This document shows positions 24,292 through 33,893 of a stretch of 64,000 bases of DNA, one piece after another. A program made the position numbers and the translations under genes. A model generated the notes under the pieces. It was not told where the DNA came from. It ran no database searches and was given only the letters and a program-made list of their open reading frames with translations. Origin of the DNA: a virus; IMG/VR virus record IMGVR_UViG_3300026097_001223, positions 62,001 to 126,000 of that record; one strand, 5' to 3'. How positions within the stretch are numbered: the first letter of the stretch is position 1; every line of letters begins with the position of its first letter.

Positions 24292-26142
24292 ATGGCAATA
24301 GTACAGATATCCCGCATTACCCACAGAAAAGGTCTCCAAGAGAATCTACCGCAACTAGACGGCGGTGAATTAGGTTGGAGCACCGACAGTCAGCGACTGT
24401 TTATTGGCAACGGCACCACTGAAGAACCGCCTGCAGGCGACGGTGCTCCAGCTGTAGGTAATACAGAAATTCTCACTGAGCACAGTGACATTTTTGATAT
24501 CATTGGCAACTATACCTACAAAGGCCAAGAAGCAGGGTACACTGTACAAACTGGCGCTAGCGCAAACAATGCAGTAGAACGCAGTTTACAGAACAAGCTA
24601 GACGATCATGCAAGTGTAAGAGACTTTGGTGCTGTAGGTGACGGACAAACTGACGATACAGCTGCCATTAACAGAGCATTTTTTCAACTGTTCTGTCGCA
24701 GTGCCACTGAACTTTCACGTAGAAGTTTGTTTTTTCCAGCAGGTGAGTATCTGGTTTCTAGTACAATATTAATCCCCCCGTATGCCAGAGTATGCGGCGA
24801 AGGCATTGACAGTACCACAATCAAGTATGCACCAACAGAATGGAGCGAAACTGAGTCTTACACTGCAGGACAAGGTGTTATTAAAAGTACACTAGCCAAT
24901 CAAGGTCGTTACGAAGCCATACAAGACGTGCCAGCAGGCACAGCAGTTGACAACACAAATTACTGGAAATCTGTTGATGGGTATGTTGTGAGAACTTCTG
25001 ACAATGATCAAGAAGTTGGTGCAAACAACGGCATTTTTGGAAGAACAAGCAGTCGCTATAATATCATTGACGGCATGACATTTCAAAGCAATCAACCCTT
25101 GAGCAACGATTTTCCAGTGACAATTGCATTGGTAGGCAGTGCACGTGATTGTACCTTTAGAAACTGTGCCTTCCGTGGACCAGCTACCAGTACCAGTGAA
25201 CTTGGTATAATTTCTGAAACAGAAGCGGCGCCAGCAATTGACGAACTGTTTCCGGAGACCTATGGGTTTCAAATCACTTCACCTTTGCGTGGCGACAGCA
25301 GTACACTGGTCACTAGAGGTATCATCCTGGATAGCTGTTTATTTTCTGGACAAAGTCGAGGTGTGTATGCGCAGGATGATGTCGAAGGCATCACAGTACA
25401 AAACAGCACATTTGAAACACTGTTTCAGGGTGTTCACCTGAACAAAGCTGCAGGCACAATTGGTCCTACTGGATTCCGTGCAGTGCAAAATAGATTTGAT
25501 AACATCTACAGCAATGGATTGATCTTTGACGAAAGTGAAAGAAATATCAGTGGCTATAACATCTTTGAAAATGTAGGGAATGCCGGTAATATTCCTGACT
25601 ATAAACAATCTATTGTGGTTATAACTGATCGAAACAATCTCAGCATTGGTGATGTGTTTTTGCGCACAGACGCCGACGCTCTAGAGGCTCCTAGAATCGA
25701 CATAGGAGATGCTGAAAGTCTAGCAATTGAAATGGCGGAGCGTATCAGTCTTGGCAGCTACAATAGAGATGTAGGACACACCGAAACACTAAACAATAAT
25801 ACATCTGCGGCAACCACTATCATTACCAAAGACGCTTACCCTACAGTGGGCGATCCTGAACAGAGTGTGTTAAGAGCATTTAAAATGACCTACACAATCT
25901 ATAGAGGAACGTCTGTGCGAACTGGTCTGTTAACTGTTGTAGGCAGTGTCAGTGATGAAAGCAGCAGCACACTTACATTTGAGGATGATTATCACGAAAA
26001 CTCTGACACAGGAATTACACTGTCAGTTGATCAAACAGGTGAAGATGTATCAGTCCAATACACTAGTACCAACACCGGTGAAGATGCTACAATTCGTTTT
26101 AGCATTCAGTACATGACTGCGGCTGGTATACCGTCTGCATAG
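24292..26142 (+). CDS. Tail spike/fibre protein with pectate-lyase-like beta-helix
   Basis: A 616-residue protein. Residues 1-75 form a particle-binding N-terminal domain (IVQISRITHRKG, GELGWSTDSQRLFIGNG) seen in tail fibres of T4-like marine phages. From about residue 105, VRDFGAVGDGQTDDTAAINRA is the canonical start of a Pectate_lyase_3 right-handed beta-helix, with rung-like repeats running to about residue 460 (RNCAFRGPA, LDSCLFSGQS, VQNSTFETL). The C-terminal 150 residues are a beta-rich trimerisation or binding region. It probably binds or degrades host surface glycans. Expression from the adjacent TAAATA element would be late and leaderless. Confidence 0.88.
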   Translation: MAIVQISRITHRKGLQENLPQLDGGELGWSTDSQRLFIGNGTTEEPPAGDGAPAVGNTEILTEHSDIFDIIGNYTYKGQEAGYTVQTGASANNAVERSLQNKLDDHASVRDFGAVGDGQTDDTAAINRAFFQLFCRSATELSRRSLFFPAGEYLVSSTILIPPYARVCGEGIDSTTIKYAPTEWSETESYTAGQGVIKSTLANQGRYEAIQDVPAGTAVDNTNYWKSVDGYVVRTSDNDQEVGANNGIFGRTSSRYNIIDGMTFQSNQPLSNDFPVTIALVGSARDCTFRNCAFRGPATSTSELGIISETEAAPAIDELFPETYGFQITSPLRGDSSTLVTRGIILDSCLFSGQSRGVYAQDDVEGITVQNSTFETLFQGVHLNKAAGTIGPTGFRAVQNRFDNIYSNGLIFDESERNISGYNIFENVGNAGNIPDYKQSIVVITDRNNLSIGDVFLRTDADALEAPRIDIGDAESLAIEMAERISLGSYNRDVGHTETLNNNTSAATTIITKDAYPTVGDPEQSVLRAFKMTYTIYRGTSVRTGLLTVVGSVSDESSSTLTFEDDYHENSDTGITLSVDQTGEDVSVQYTSTNTGEDATIRFSIQYMTAAGIPSA

Positions 26143-26161
26143 TGTTACAAAACCGTAACAC
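26142..26161 (+). terminator. Intercistronic hairpin after tail spike
   Basis: GTGTTAC (26142-26148), AAAACC loop, GTAACAC (26155-26161). A perfect 7-bp stem directly at the stop codon but with no U tract, so it may be a processing or protective hairpin rather than a classic terminator. A weaker GTACC/GGTAT pair follows. The rest of the gap to nrdA (26162-26282) holds only AT-rich sequence. Confidence 0.5.
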
Positions 26162-26282
26162 AAAGAAGTACCCCTTGAGGTATTCAAGATATATATGTTG
26201 AAAATGTAAAAAACATCTCTGTAAATAAGAGCATGATGTATTCATGCCTATCTACAAATTCTAACCTAAAGAAGCAAAATAA

Positions 26283-28580
26283 ATGACACAGATCTACGTA
26301 ACGAAAAGAAAAGGAAATCGAGAACTTCTTGACCTTGAAAAACTGCATAAAGTTGTGTTCTGGGCTACAGAAAACATCAACGGTGTAAGTGCTAGTCAAG
26401 TAGAAATTGCCAGCAATGTGCAATTTTATAATGGTATTAAAACCGGCGACATTCAAGAGACGCTGATTAAAAGTGCAGCAGATCTAATCACAGAAGAAAC
26501 TCCGAACTATCAGCACGTGGCAGGTAGATTGATCTGTTATCATTTGCGTAAGCAGGTATACAATGATTTTACACCGTGGCATGTTCTTGATCTTGTGAAA
26601 AGAAATACCAAAATGGGCTTCTACGATCCAGAACTATTAAGCACCTATACAGAACAAGAATGGGATCGCATAAACAGTTTTATCAAGCATCACAGAGATG
26701 AAGACCTGACCTATGTCGCCATGGAACAGTTTCGTGGCAAGTATTTGGTGCAGAATCGTGTTACAAAAGAGATTTACGAAACACCACAAGTTGCCTATGT
26801 GCTGATTGCAGCTACACTGTTCAGCGATTATGACCCAGGTGTTAGATTACAGTATGTAAAAGACTACTATGATGCTATTAGCACACATCAAATCAGTTTG
26901 CCTACACCAGTAATGGCAGGAGTGCGCACCCCACAAAGACAGTTCAGCAGCTGTGTGTTGATAGAAAGTGATGACAGTCTCGACAGCATCAATGCTACTG
27001 CTAGCAGTATTGTAAAGTATGTGAGCCAGAAAGCTGGGATTGGTATAAATGCCGGAAGAATTAGAGCACTGGGCAGTCCAATTCGCAAAGGTGATGCTTA
27101 TCACACGGGCGTGGTTCCGTTTTACAAACTTTTTCAAAGCGCCACTCGTAGTTGTAGTCAAGGCGGTGTACGAAATGGTGCCGCTACGCTGTACTATCCA
27201 ATTTGGCACCTAGAAGTAGAAGATCTTCTTGTGCTTAAAAACAACAAAGGCACAGAAGACAATCGTGTGCGTCACATGGACTATGGTGTACAGTTTAACA
27301 AGGTCATGTATGAAAGACTGCTCAACGGTGAAGACATCACACTGTTTTCTCCGCACGATGTTCCTGAAATGTATGATGCATTTTTCTCGGATGTTGATCG
27401 TTTTCGTGAGCTCTATGAACGAGCAGAAAGAAACACACACATTCGCAAAAAACGTGTACCGGCAATTGATCTGTTTAGCTCTTTCTTGCAGGAACGCAAG
27501 GACACTGGTCGCATTTATCTAATGAATGTGGATCATGCCAACACACACGGAAGTTTTTTGCCTCAACATGCACCTGTAAAACAGAGCAATCTCTGTTGTG
27601 AGATTAATCTGCCTACAAAGCCACTGGACAGTGTCAACGACGAAGAAGGCGAAATTGCACTGTGCACACTGAGTGCAATCAACTGGGGAAGTTTTAAACA
27701 ACCCAGCGACATGGAAAAAGCCTGCGAGCTGGCTGTTCGTGGACTAGACGCACTTTTGACCTATCAAAACTACCCAATCAAAGCTGCCGAAAACAGCACT
27801 ATGAACCGGCGTCCGCTTGGAGTTGGCATAATTAATTTTGCATACTGGTTAGCCAAACAAGGTTATCGGTACAGTGACCCAGAGGCACTCAAAGAAGTTG
27901 ATCGCTGGGCACAACATTGGAGCTATTATTTGATAAAAGCCAGTGCCAAACTAGCCGAAGAATTTGGAGCTTGTCCGAAAAGCAACGAAACACGCTATCA
28001 CACAGGTGAACTGCCTGTAGATACCTATAAAAAAGATGTTGATGAGTTGGTAGCGCATGAAGATGCAGTAGACTGGACTGGTCTACGTGAGCAACTAAAG
28101 CAGTCGGGTATTCGAAATAGCACATTGATGGCACTGATGCCAGCAGAAACCAGTGCACAAATTTCTAACAGTACCAACGGAGTAGAGCCCCCGAGAAGCT
28201 ACATCAGCACCAAGCAAAGCAAGGATGGTGTACTCAAGCAGGTAGTACCGGAATACCGCAAGTTGAAAAATAAATATGACTTGTTATGGGATCAGTCAAG
28301 CCCAGAAGGGTATCTAAAAATCATGGCTATCCTACAAAAATATGTGGATCAAGGTATCAGTGTTAACACGTCTTACAATCCACAAAACTACGAAGAAGAA
28401 AAAATTCCAATGAGTGAAATGCTCAAGCATCTTGTGATGTTTTACAAGTATGGCGGAAAACAACTTTACTACTTTAATACTTTTGATGGCAGTGGCGAAA
28501 TCGATCTTGACAAGCTAAACGATACTCCACTTGAACCAGGTGCCGATGACGACGATGCCTGCGATGCTTGTGTAATTTAA
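26283..28580 (+). CDS. nrdA: Ribonucleoside-diphosphate reductase, class Ia alpha subunit
   Basis: A 765-residue class I ribonucleotide reductase large subunit, which reduces NDPs to dNDPs with NrdB. An N-terminal ATP-cone is present (YVTKRKGNRELLDLEKL to about residue 90). The active-site segment with SSCVLIESDDSL, NLCCEINLP and LCTLSAIN is recognisable, as are the ALMPAETSAQ loop and the C-terminal CxxC tail DACDACVI used for re-reduction by glutaredoxin. nrdA, nrdB and grx are contiguous. The enzyme is oxygen-dependent and does not use B12, so the btuB module of this phage is not needed for its own reductase. Confidence 0.96.
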   Translation: MTQIYVTKRKGNRELLDLEKLHKVVFWATENINGVSASQVEIASNVQFYNGIKTGDIQETLIKSAADLITEETPNYQHVAGRLICYHLRKQVYNDFTPWHVLDLVKRNTKMGFYDPELLSTYTEQEWDRINSFIKHHRDEDLTYVAMEQFRGKYLVQNRVTKEIYETPQVAYVLIAATLFSDYDPGVRLQYVKDYYDAISTHQISLPTPVMAGVRTPQRQFSSCVLIESDDSLDSINATASSIVKYVSQKAGIGINAGRIRALGSPIRKGDAYHTGVVPFYKLFQSATRSCSQGGVRNGAATLYYPIWHLEVEDLLVLKNNKGTEDNRVRHMDYGVQFNKVMYERLLNGEDITLFSPHDVPEMYDAFFSDVDRFRELYERAERNTHIRKKRVPAIDLFSSFLQERKDTGRIYLMNVDHANTHGSFLPQHAPVKQSNLCCEINLPTKPLDSVNDEEGEIALCTLSAINWGSFKQPSDMEKACELAVRGLDALLTYQNYPIKAAENSTMNRRPLGVGIINFAYWLAKQGYRYSDPEALKEVDRWAQHWSYYLIKASAKLAEEFGACPKSNETRYHTGELPVDTYKKDVDELVAHEDAVDWTGLREQLKQSGIRNSTLMALMPAETSAQISNSTNGVEPPRSYISTKQSKDGVLKQVVPEYRKLKNKYDLLWDQSSPEGYLKIMAILQKYVDQGISVNTSYNPQNYEEEKIPMSEMLKHLVMFYKYGGKQLYYFNTFDGSGEIDLDKLNDTPLEPGADDDDACDACVI

Positions 28581-28589
28581 GGACCTTAA

Positions 28590-29723
28590 ATGAAAAACAG
28601 TGTACTAGACTTAAAAACAAAAAGAAATCACACAGAAAGCAAGATCTTTCTTGATCCTACTGGCGGAGTAGGAGTACAACGCTATGATACATTAAAGTAT
28701 CGTGCATTTGACAAACTCACAGACAAACAGCTGGGATTTTTTTGGCGACCAGAAGAAGTAGACGTACTGCGTGATGCAAAGGATTTTCGCGACCTTACAG
28801 ATTACGAACAGCATATTTTTACGTCAAATCTCAAGCGTCAGATTGTGCTAGACAGTGTACAAGGTCGTAGTCCTAATCTTGCACTATTGCCATTGGTTAG
28901 TATTCCAGAAATGGAAACCTGGATTGAAACCTGGGCATTTTCAGAAACAATTCACAGTAGAAGTTATACTCATATCATTCGCAATGTCTACAGCGACCCT
29001 AGTCGAGTGTTTGACGAAATGACTGATATTGAAGAAATATCTGCATGCGGTCGCGACATATCCAAATACTACGACGATCTTATCGAAACTAGCCAATGGT
29101 ATCAACTGCTAGGCGAAGGTACGCATACCGTAAACGGCAAAACTATTACTGTGGATTTATATGATCTTAAAAAGAAACTGTGGTTATGTTTAGCTAGTGT
29201 GAATGTGCTTGAAGGTATTCGTTTTTATGTATCGTTTGCATGCTCATGGGCATTTGCAGAATTAAAGAAAATGGAAGGCAATGCCAAGATTATCAAGTTG
29301 ATTGCAAGAGATGAAAACGTGCATCTTGCTAGTACTCAACAGATGTTAAAGCTGTTGCCAACTGACGATCCTGATTTTGCACGAATCCAAGAAGAAACCA
29401 AACAGGAAATGATTGACATGTTTGTGGAAGCTGTGAATCAAGAAAAACAATGGGCATCATATTTGTTTAAACAAGGCAGTATGATTGGTCTGAACGAGCA
29501 ATTGTTAGGTGATTACATTGAGTGGATTGCCAACAAGCGCATGACTGCGATAGGGCTAGACAGTCCTTATCGCGGTGGTTCGAATCCGTTACCTTGGACT
29601 GCCAAGTGGATTGCCGGTGGCGATGTACAGGTAGCTCCGCAGGAAACGGAAATCACGAGTTACGTGATCGGTGGTACCAAGCAGGATATCACCCAAGATA
29701 CATTAACAGGACTAAGTCTATGA
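28590..29723 (+). CDS. nrdB: Ribonucleoside-diphosphate reductase, class Ia beta subunit
   Basis: A 377-residue NrdB, the diiron/tyrosyl-radical subunit. Iron-ligand helices are visible as [20 protein letters not shown] (E and H ligands) and later [13 protein letters not shown] (E...H ligands). The extreme C-terminus, which docks into NrdA, is DTLTGLSL. It starts 9 nt after nrdA with a weak AAGGACC ribosome binding site, and its stop overlaps the glutaredoxin ATG by 4 nt, so the three proteins are co-translated. Confidence 0.95.
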   Translation: MKNSVLDLKTKRNHTESKIFLDPTGGVGVQRYDTLKYRAFDKLTDKQLGFFWRPEEVDVLRDAKDFRDLTDYEQHIFTSNLKRQIVLDSVQGRSPNLALLPLVSIPEMETWIETWAFSETIHSRSYTHIIRNVYSDPSRVFDEMTDIEEISACGRDISKYYDDLIETSQWYQLLGEGTHTVNGKTITVDLYDLKKKLWLCLASVNVLEGIRFYVSFACSWAFAELKKMEGNAKIIKLIARDENVHLASTQQMLKLLPTDDPDFARIQEETKQEMIDMFVEAVNQEKQWASYLFKQGSMIGLNEQLLGDYIEWIANKRMTAIGLDSPYRGGSNPLPWTAKWIAGGDVQVAPQETEITSYVIGGTKQDITQDTLTGLSL

Positions 29724-29989
29724 CCGTAAAACTATACTCAAAGGCATATTGCCCGCATTGTGCAAATGCGAAAGCAAAACTAAATGATTTAAACATTGCT
29801 TTCGAAGAAGTAAATATCGAAGGAGATCCGTCTGCTAGACAATATCTAGTCGAGCAGGGTTTTCGCACAGTGCCACAAATATTTGTCGACGATGAGTTAT
29901 TAGTTGAAGGCGGATGGCAAGGTCTTCGATCATTAAATGATCAAGACATCTATCAACGAGTAAATATTATTACAGAACAGGCAAGCTAA
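29720..29989 (+). CDS. grx: Glutaredoxin
   Basis: An 89-residue glutaredoxin with the dithiol site CPHC near residue 11, the cis-proline TVPQIF motif and the GG motif (EGGWQGL). It would supply electrons to the phage NrdA/NrdB. The ATG at 29720 overlaps the nrdB stop; a longer frame starting at 29522 runs inside nrdB and is not credible. Confidence 0.93.
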   Translation: MTVKLYSKAYCPHCANAKAKLNDLNIAFEEVNIEGDPSARQYLVEQGFRTVPQIFVDDELLVEGGWQGLRSLNDQDIYQRVNIITEQAS

Positions 29990-29992
29990 TAT

Positions 29993-30292
29993 ATGAAACT
30001 AAATCCAAACGAAGTCTATACCTTTAAACTAACCAGCGGCGAAGAAGTGGTTGCAAAGTTTATCAAGCAAGGAGACAGTGTGTACACCATTACTAATCCA
30101 TTAAGCGTGGCAATGGCACAGGAAGGCATGCAATTGATTGCCAGTGTGTTTACTGCAAAACCAGATCGACAAATGGAACTGCTGCGCAATTCAGTGAGCA
30201 TGATTGCTGAAACAAGACAGGAGTTGGAAAACAGTTACATTGAAGCAACCACTGGAGTAAAACCAGTTCAAAAACAAATCATAACAGGTTAA
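29993..30292 (+). CDS. Sm-like small protein (99 aa)
   Basis: A 99-residue protein whose first 60 residues read as a small five-strand barrel: VYTFKLTSGEEVVAKF then DSVYTITNPLSV, the pattern of Lsm/Hfq-like proteins found in T4-like cyanophages. The second half is a helix (LLRNSVSMIAETRQELENSYIEA). Binding RNA or another protein is plausible. It lies directly after glutaredoxin and 1 nt before the PAAR gene, so it bridges the nucleotide and tail-tip genes. Confidence 0.65.
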   Translation: MKLNPNEVYTFKLTSGEEVVAKFIKQGDSVYTITNPLSVAMAQEGMQLIASVFTAKPDRQMELLRNSVSMIAETRQELENSYIEATTGVKPVQKQIITG

Positions 30293-30293
30293 C

Positions 30294-30581
30294 ATGCCTA
30301 GTATTGTAAGGATAGGAGATGCGAACGGTGCCGGTGGTGTAGCTACCGGCGGTGTTCCTCGTGTGATTGTAAATGGTCGCCCAATCAGCGTAAACGGCGA
30401 CAGTGTTACTCCTCATCCTTGTTGCGGACAGCCCGGATGTGCCGCACACTGCTCAGCAGTGACAACTCTAGGATCGTCTAGAGCAATAGCCGGCGGAATC
30501 CCAATTCAGTATATTGGATGTCCAGACAGTTGTGGCCATTCAAGAGCTCAGGGCAGTCCTAACAGCATTGTAGGACCTTGA
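30294..30581 (+). CDS. PAAR-repeat tail tip protein (gp5.4-like)
   Basis: A 95-residue Gly/Pro/Ser-rich protein with the PAAR layout: a start VRIGDANGAGG, then cysteine/histidine residues that form the metal site at the tip (HPCCGQPGCAAHC and GCPDSCGH). PAAR proteins cap the baseplate spike and pierce the outer membrane. T4 gp5.4 is the equivalent. The next gene begins 1 nt downstream. Confidence 0.9.
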   Translation: MPSIVRIGDANGAGGVATGGVPRVIVNGRPISVNGDSVTPHPCCGQPGCAAHCSAVTTLGSSRAIAGGIPIQYIGCPDSCGHSRAQGSPNSIVGP

Positions 30582-30582
30582 C

Positions 30583-32385
30583 ATGCCCAATAAAACTCCT
30601 CTTCAGACCAGTCTAGGATCCTATCTCAGCAAAGATCGAGGGTTACGTATTGACCCAGTAACAGTAGGAAACATAGCTGCATATCGTGCAGTAGAGCCAG
30701 TGAGCAGTTATCGCACAATGATCGCAGCCGGAGATTCTAACCTAGGAGCAAGCGCGGCAGCTACATTGCGCCAATTAAAAAGTGATAGCCTATACCCATT
30801 ATTGGATACAGATCCAAGCGACAGTACCAACAAGTTTACAGATATTGTGGAATCTCACATTAATTTAATTTTGCCCAGTGATCTAACTATTTTTACACAG
30901 GTGTATGGCATTGCTGGTGCAGGTATTATACAAAACAACAGTTTAATAGAAAGTAGTTCAGCTATCAACGAAAAGCTGGGCAGCACCTTTACCAGCATGG
31001 ATGATCTAGTCACAGGAGGATTCAGTCAAGTAAGCACGGATTTACCTGCGTTCGGCAGTGACCTAGCAAATGCCGGCAATGCTATAAACCTTGCATATCT
31101 AGACAGACTAGGAGAACCCAGTTTAACAGTTGCTACAATCAAAAAGTCTGCCAAAGGATTCAGTGGATTCAGATCGCAAATGATTGCACAAGGTGTAAAA
31201 GCCAGTGTTATTGACACAATAAGTTTAACGTCGGGCAGTCCTGGCTTATTGGCTGAAAGTCAAATATATCAAGCTATGAAAACTGTTACTGATACAGATC
31301 TACAAAATATCCTAGATATACTGTCCTGTTCTGTATCAGTGACATCTCTGGACCAATTATTGGATCTCAAGATACTATTGCCGAATAGTTTTACAACACT
31401 GCTAGCGCCAGATGCCGAAGGCAATAGTTACAACATATACTCGGGCAGTGGGTTAAACAGTGTGTTTTCTGATCTAGGAGTCGAGCTAGGTGGCACAGCT
31501 ACTACACCTGAACTTGCTGGAAGTGCAAAAGCACTTGCAAAAAGTCTAAAGCAGATCAAAAACATCTCAGGCAAGAGTACCGGAGCCATTGCAGCAACTG
31601 TTCAAAGCATCGAAGTTAGTACAGATTTGCCAGATATAAATTCGTTATCACAGCCAATTCCAACGGATGCACAAATTGACATTGATGCACTTGCACAGGG
31701 CAGTGGTGCCGATGGCACTTATGTTGTTGCGGATGCCATTGGTAGTGTAGCTGGTTATGATTTCGATCCACTGTTACCATTGACTGTGGCCAACATTGAG
31801 TACGTGTCCAGCGAAGGGTTTGCAGATATTTTGTTTAGCAACAGCGAAAGTGTATTTCCGTTGATAACCGATGTTATAAATGGAGTATACGGGTCTAATC
31901 CAGATATCTACGGAGGGTTAGGAAATACACTCCCGAGTTGGATTACTAGTTCAGGAAACGGGTATGGCACTATAGACAGTGCATGTATTAGTTTAGCTCC
32001 AGATGCACAAACACAAATCAATGGTGTAGTAAGCAATCTCTCGGCAAGCCTGGCAGGCACTGATGTTGCTAATGCAGTACAAACTGCAAATGGCTACTGG
32101 TCCACTTTGGGCAATCGAATTGCACTAGAAAAGACAATCTTAACCAGTACAGGTGTTGATTTTGCAAATCTACAAGGGCAAGCTAAAAGTCTATCTATAT
32201 CCTGGGCCGATGGTGTTGCAAGTTATGCACTGGACACACAAACAGGTGGCGCAAGTGAATTTATTACCAAGATTGCCAACATTGATGATATCAGCGGGCA
32301 GACCGTTGTAGCGGCACTGCGCGAACAGCGCACTATCAACAGCCTTCAAAATCTTGGCACACCGCCAGACTCAAATAACACTTGA
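30583..32385 (+). CDS. Large virion structural protein (600 aa)
   Basis: A 600-residue protein rich in Ser, Ala, Leu, Gly and Asp, nearly without Trp, His or Cys, consistent with a virion component. Its position directly after the PAAR gene suggests a baseplate or tail-tip location. No catalytic motif or family is recognised. It has long helical stretches and a repeated ALAKSLKQIKN-type helix. The promoter at 32382 overlaps its last codons. Confidence 0.72.
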   Translation: MPNKTPLQTSLGSYLSKDRGLRIDPVTVGNIAAYRAVEPVSSYRTMIAAGDSNLGASAAATLRQLKSDSLYPLLDTDPSDSTNKFTDIVESHINLILPSDLTIFTQVYGIAGAGIIQNNSLIESSSAINEKLGSTFTSMDDLVTGGFSQVSTDLPAFGSDLANAGNAINLAYLDRLGEPSLTVATIKKSAKGFSGFRSQMIAQGVKASVIDTISLTSGSPGLLAESQIYQAMKTVTDTDLQNILDILSCSVSVTSLDQLLDLKILLPNSFTTLLAPDAEGNSYNIYSGSGLNSVFSDLGVELGGTATTPELAGSAKALAKSLKQIKNISGKSTGAIAATVQSIEVSTDLPDINSLSQPIPTDAQIDIDALAQGSGADGTYVVADAIGSVAGYDFDPLLPLTVANIEYVSSEGFADILFSNSESVFPLITDVINGVYGSNPDIYGGLGNTLPSWITSSGNGYGTIDSACISLAPDAQTQINGVVSNLSASLAGTDVANAVQTANGYWSTLGNRIALEKTILTSTGVDFANLQGQAKSLSISWADGVASYALDTQTGGASEFITKIANIDDISGQTVVAALREQRTINSLQNLGTPPDSNNT

Positions 32386-32410
32386 CAGATAAATAATATA
32401 CGTATATTAT
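32382..32410 (+). promoter_or_regulatory. Sigma70-type promoter
   Basis: TTGACA at 32382-32387, 17-nt spacer, TATTAT at 32405-32410, 29 nt before the 32439 start. Confidence 0.78.
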
Positions 32411-32438
32411 AACAATACAGTGAGAAAAAGGTGTTGTT

Positions 32439-32618
32439 ATGAAACTTGTAATAGGCATTTTGTTAGGCATTCTAGGCACATTTTTGTATTTAGACCCAGC
32501 AGGAACTGCTGATACTTTAGAAAAGTATGCATCTGAAGGAAGGGAGATTGTAGATACTTTGCCCGACAAAGTGGACACAGTTTCGGAAAAAGTGAGTGGC
32601 ATTAGACTGGGTCAATGA
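32439..32618 (+). CDS. Small single-TM membrane protein (59 aa)
   Basis: A short gene starting at the ATG at 32439, with an AAAAAGG ribosome binding site, ending at TGA 32616-32618. Residues 3-18 form a hydrophobic helix (LVIGILLGILGTFLYL), and the rest is an acidic helix. It is transcribed from the promoter at 32382. It overlaps the start of the next gene by 23 nt. It might be an inner-membrane-anchored factor, but its function is unknown. Confidence 0.72.
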   Translation: MKLVIGILLGILGTFLYLDPAGTADTLEKYASEGREIVDTLPDKVDTVSEKVSGIRLGQ

Positions 32619-33033
32619 CGTAGAACGAGCTAGAACACGTTCAGAAAAAATAGATGTAATTGAAAAAGCACTGATTGCTAGCAGATTAGGAAGTGCTAGT
32701 GCTCAGTGTTTTTTATACAATTGTTATCTCAGTTACAATCCAAATTATGTGTACTATATTAGACAAGTGCCTACAACCGCAAATCTATCGCATCAACCGA
32801 ATCCTTTTGTAAAATTTTGGGCACTGTGCGAAGCATTACACACTAGAAGCATTGTAGGAAAAAATATACAGATTGCAATCCTTGATACTAGTTCTAACTT
32901 TGACAGTCGTGTGTGGAATCAGATTTGTCGTGAAGTACTGCTCAAAAAGCTTGGACAAGGACTTACAACAAATATGTTAAATGCAGTACTGAAAAACACT
33001 GAGTGGGAAATACCAACAAAGCATGAACGTTGA
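32596..33033 (+). CDS. Stand-alone DNA ligase N-terminal domain-like protein
   Basis: A 145-residue protein that aligns by eye with the N-terminal DNA-binding domain of ATP-dependent DNA ligases such as T4 gp30: a helix (RTRSEKIDVIEKAL), an aromatic segment (YLSYNPNYVYYIRQVP), then WALCEALHTRSIVGKNIQIAI followed by WNQICREVLLKKLGQGL. There is no KxDG adenylation motif, so it cannot be a ligase by itself. The GTG start at 32596 is the first in-frame start and overlaps the small membrane gene. It overlaps radical-SAM gene 4 by 11 nt. Confidence 0.62.
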   Translation: MALDWVNDVERARTRSEKIDVIEKALIASRLGSASAQCFLYNCYLSYNPNYVYYIRQVPTTANLSHQPNPFVKFWALCEALHTRSIVGKNIQIAILDTSSNFDSRVWNQICREVLLKKLGQGLTTNMLNAVLKNTEWEIPTKHER

Positions 33034-33889
33034 TGCTGTTAAATGGTTACATGTAGAAGCTAGCAGTAGGTGTAATGCATGGTGTCCCGCATGCCCGAGA
33101 AACGTCAATGGATTTGGACTACGCCCTGGACTTGTGGAAACTGATCTTGATATAGACTCATTTGTAGAAACATTAAATGCATTGCCTAACCTTGAAGCTG
33201 TGCAGTTCTGCGGCAACGACGGTGACCCGATAGCACATAGAAATTTTATCGATTTAATTGATTTAATCCCAGACGATGTTTTTGTACAGATACACACCAA
33301 TGGCAGTTTACGTAACCGAGCTTGGTGGAAACAGCTTGCACAATCTCTGGAGTATCGCCGACATGAAATCTATTTTGGCATAGATGGACTAAAAGACACT
33401 CATAGGATATATAGACAAAACACTGATTGGAATAAAATTATAGCCAATGCCAGCGAGTTTATCAACAACAAAGGCACTGCTGTTTGGCAATTTATACCAT
33501 TCAAGCATAACCAGCATCAATTCATGGAATGCTACAGGCTCAGCCAACAGTTAGGGTTCCGTGATTTCAAGGTCGTGAAAACCTTTAGGTATCACAAAAG
33601 TCATGCAAGAGATTTCCGCACCGGCGAAGAGTACATGTTAGAGCCCAGTGATTTTTTTCTGGATATGTGGAATTCTAACAAGCCTGCAGAAGCACAGGAT
33701 TGTATGCATCTTTCTATACCGAGTGTGTATTTAGATGCACAAGGTCGAATCAGCGCATGCTGTTATCTAGCAGACAGCATTAATTTTAAAAATACCACAG
33801 AACTGTTTGCAAAATTGCAGATTGACAACAATGTAATTGCTAGTACGTCAACCTGTCAGTTCTGGTGTAGCGGATTAAGCGATAAATAA
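33023..33889 (+). CDS. Radical SAM protein 4, SPASM-like cysteines C-terminal
   Basis: A 288-residue radical-SAM protein. The core motif is at the very N-terminus, C17-C21-C24 (CNAWCPAC), followed by FCGNDGDP in the position of GGEP. The auxiliary cysteines are C-terminal: DCMHLS, then GRISACCYL and a closing TCQFWC. This canonical order contrasts with the other five radical-SAM proteins here, which have their CC...CxxC set N-terminal to the core. The start overlaps the ligase-domain gene. The substrate is unknown. Confidence 0.84.
   Translation: MNVDAVKWLHVEASSRCNAWCPACPRNVNGFGLRPGLVETDLDIDSFVETLNALPNLEAVQFCGNDGDPIAHRNFIDLIDLIPDDVFVQIHTNGSLRNRAWWKQLAQSLEYRRHEIYFGIDGLKDTHRIYRQNTDWNKIIANASEFINNKGTAVWQFIPFKHNQHQFMECYRLSQQLGFRDFKVVKTFRYHKSHARDFRTGEEYMLEPSDFFLDMWNSNKPAEAQDCMHLSIPSVYLDAQGRISACCYLADSINFKNTTELFAKLQIDNNVIASTSTCQFWCSGLSDK
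33883..33888 (+). promoter_or_regulatory. T4-type late promoter, 5 nt before ATG
   Basis: GATAAATA, then AACTT, then the ATG of the 33894 gene. It overlaps the stop of radical-SAM gene 4. Confidence 0.68.
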
Positions 33890-33893
33890 ACTT

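Noticed and set aside
29522-29719. Extended glutaredoxin start
   Set aside because: It runs inside nrdB in another frame; the conserved glutaredoxin fold begins at 29720.
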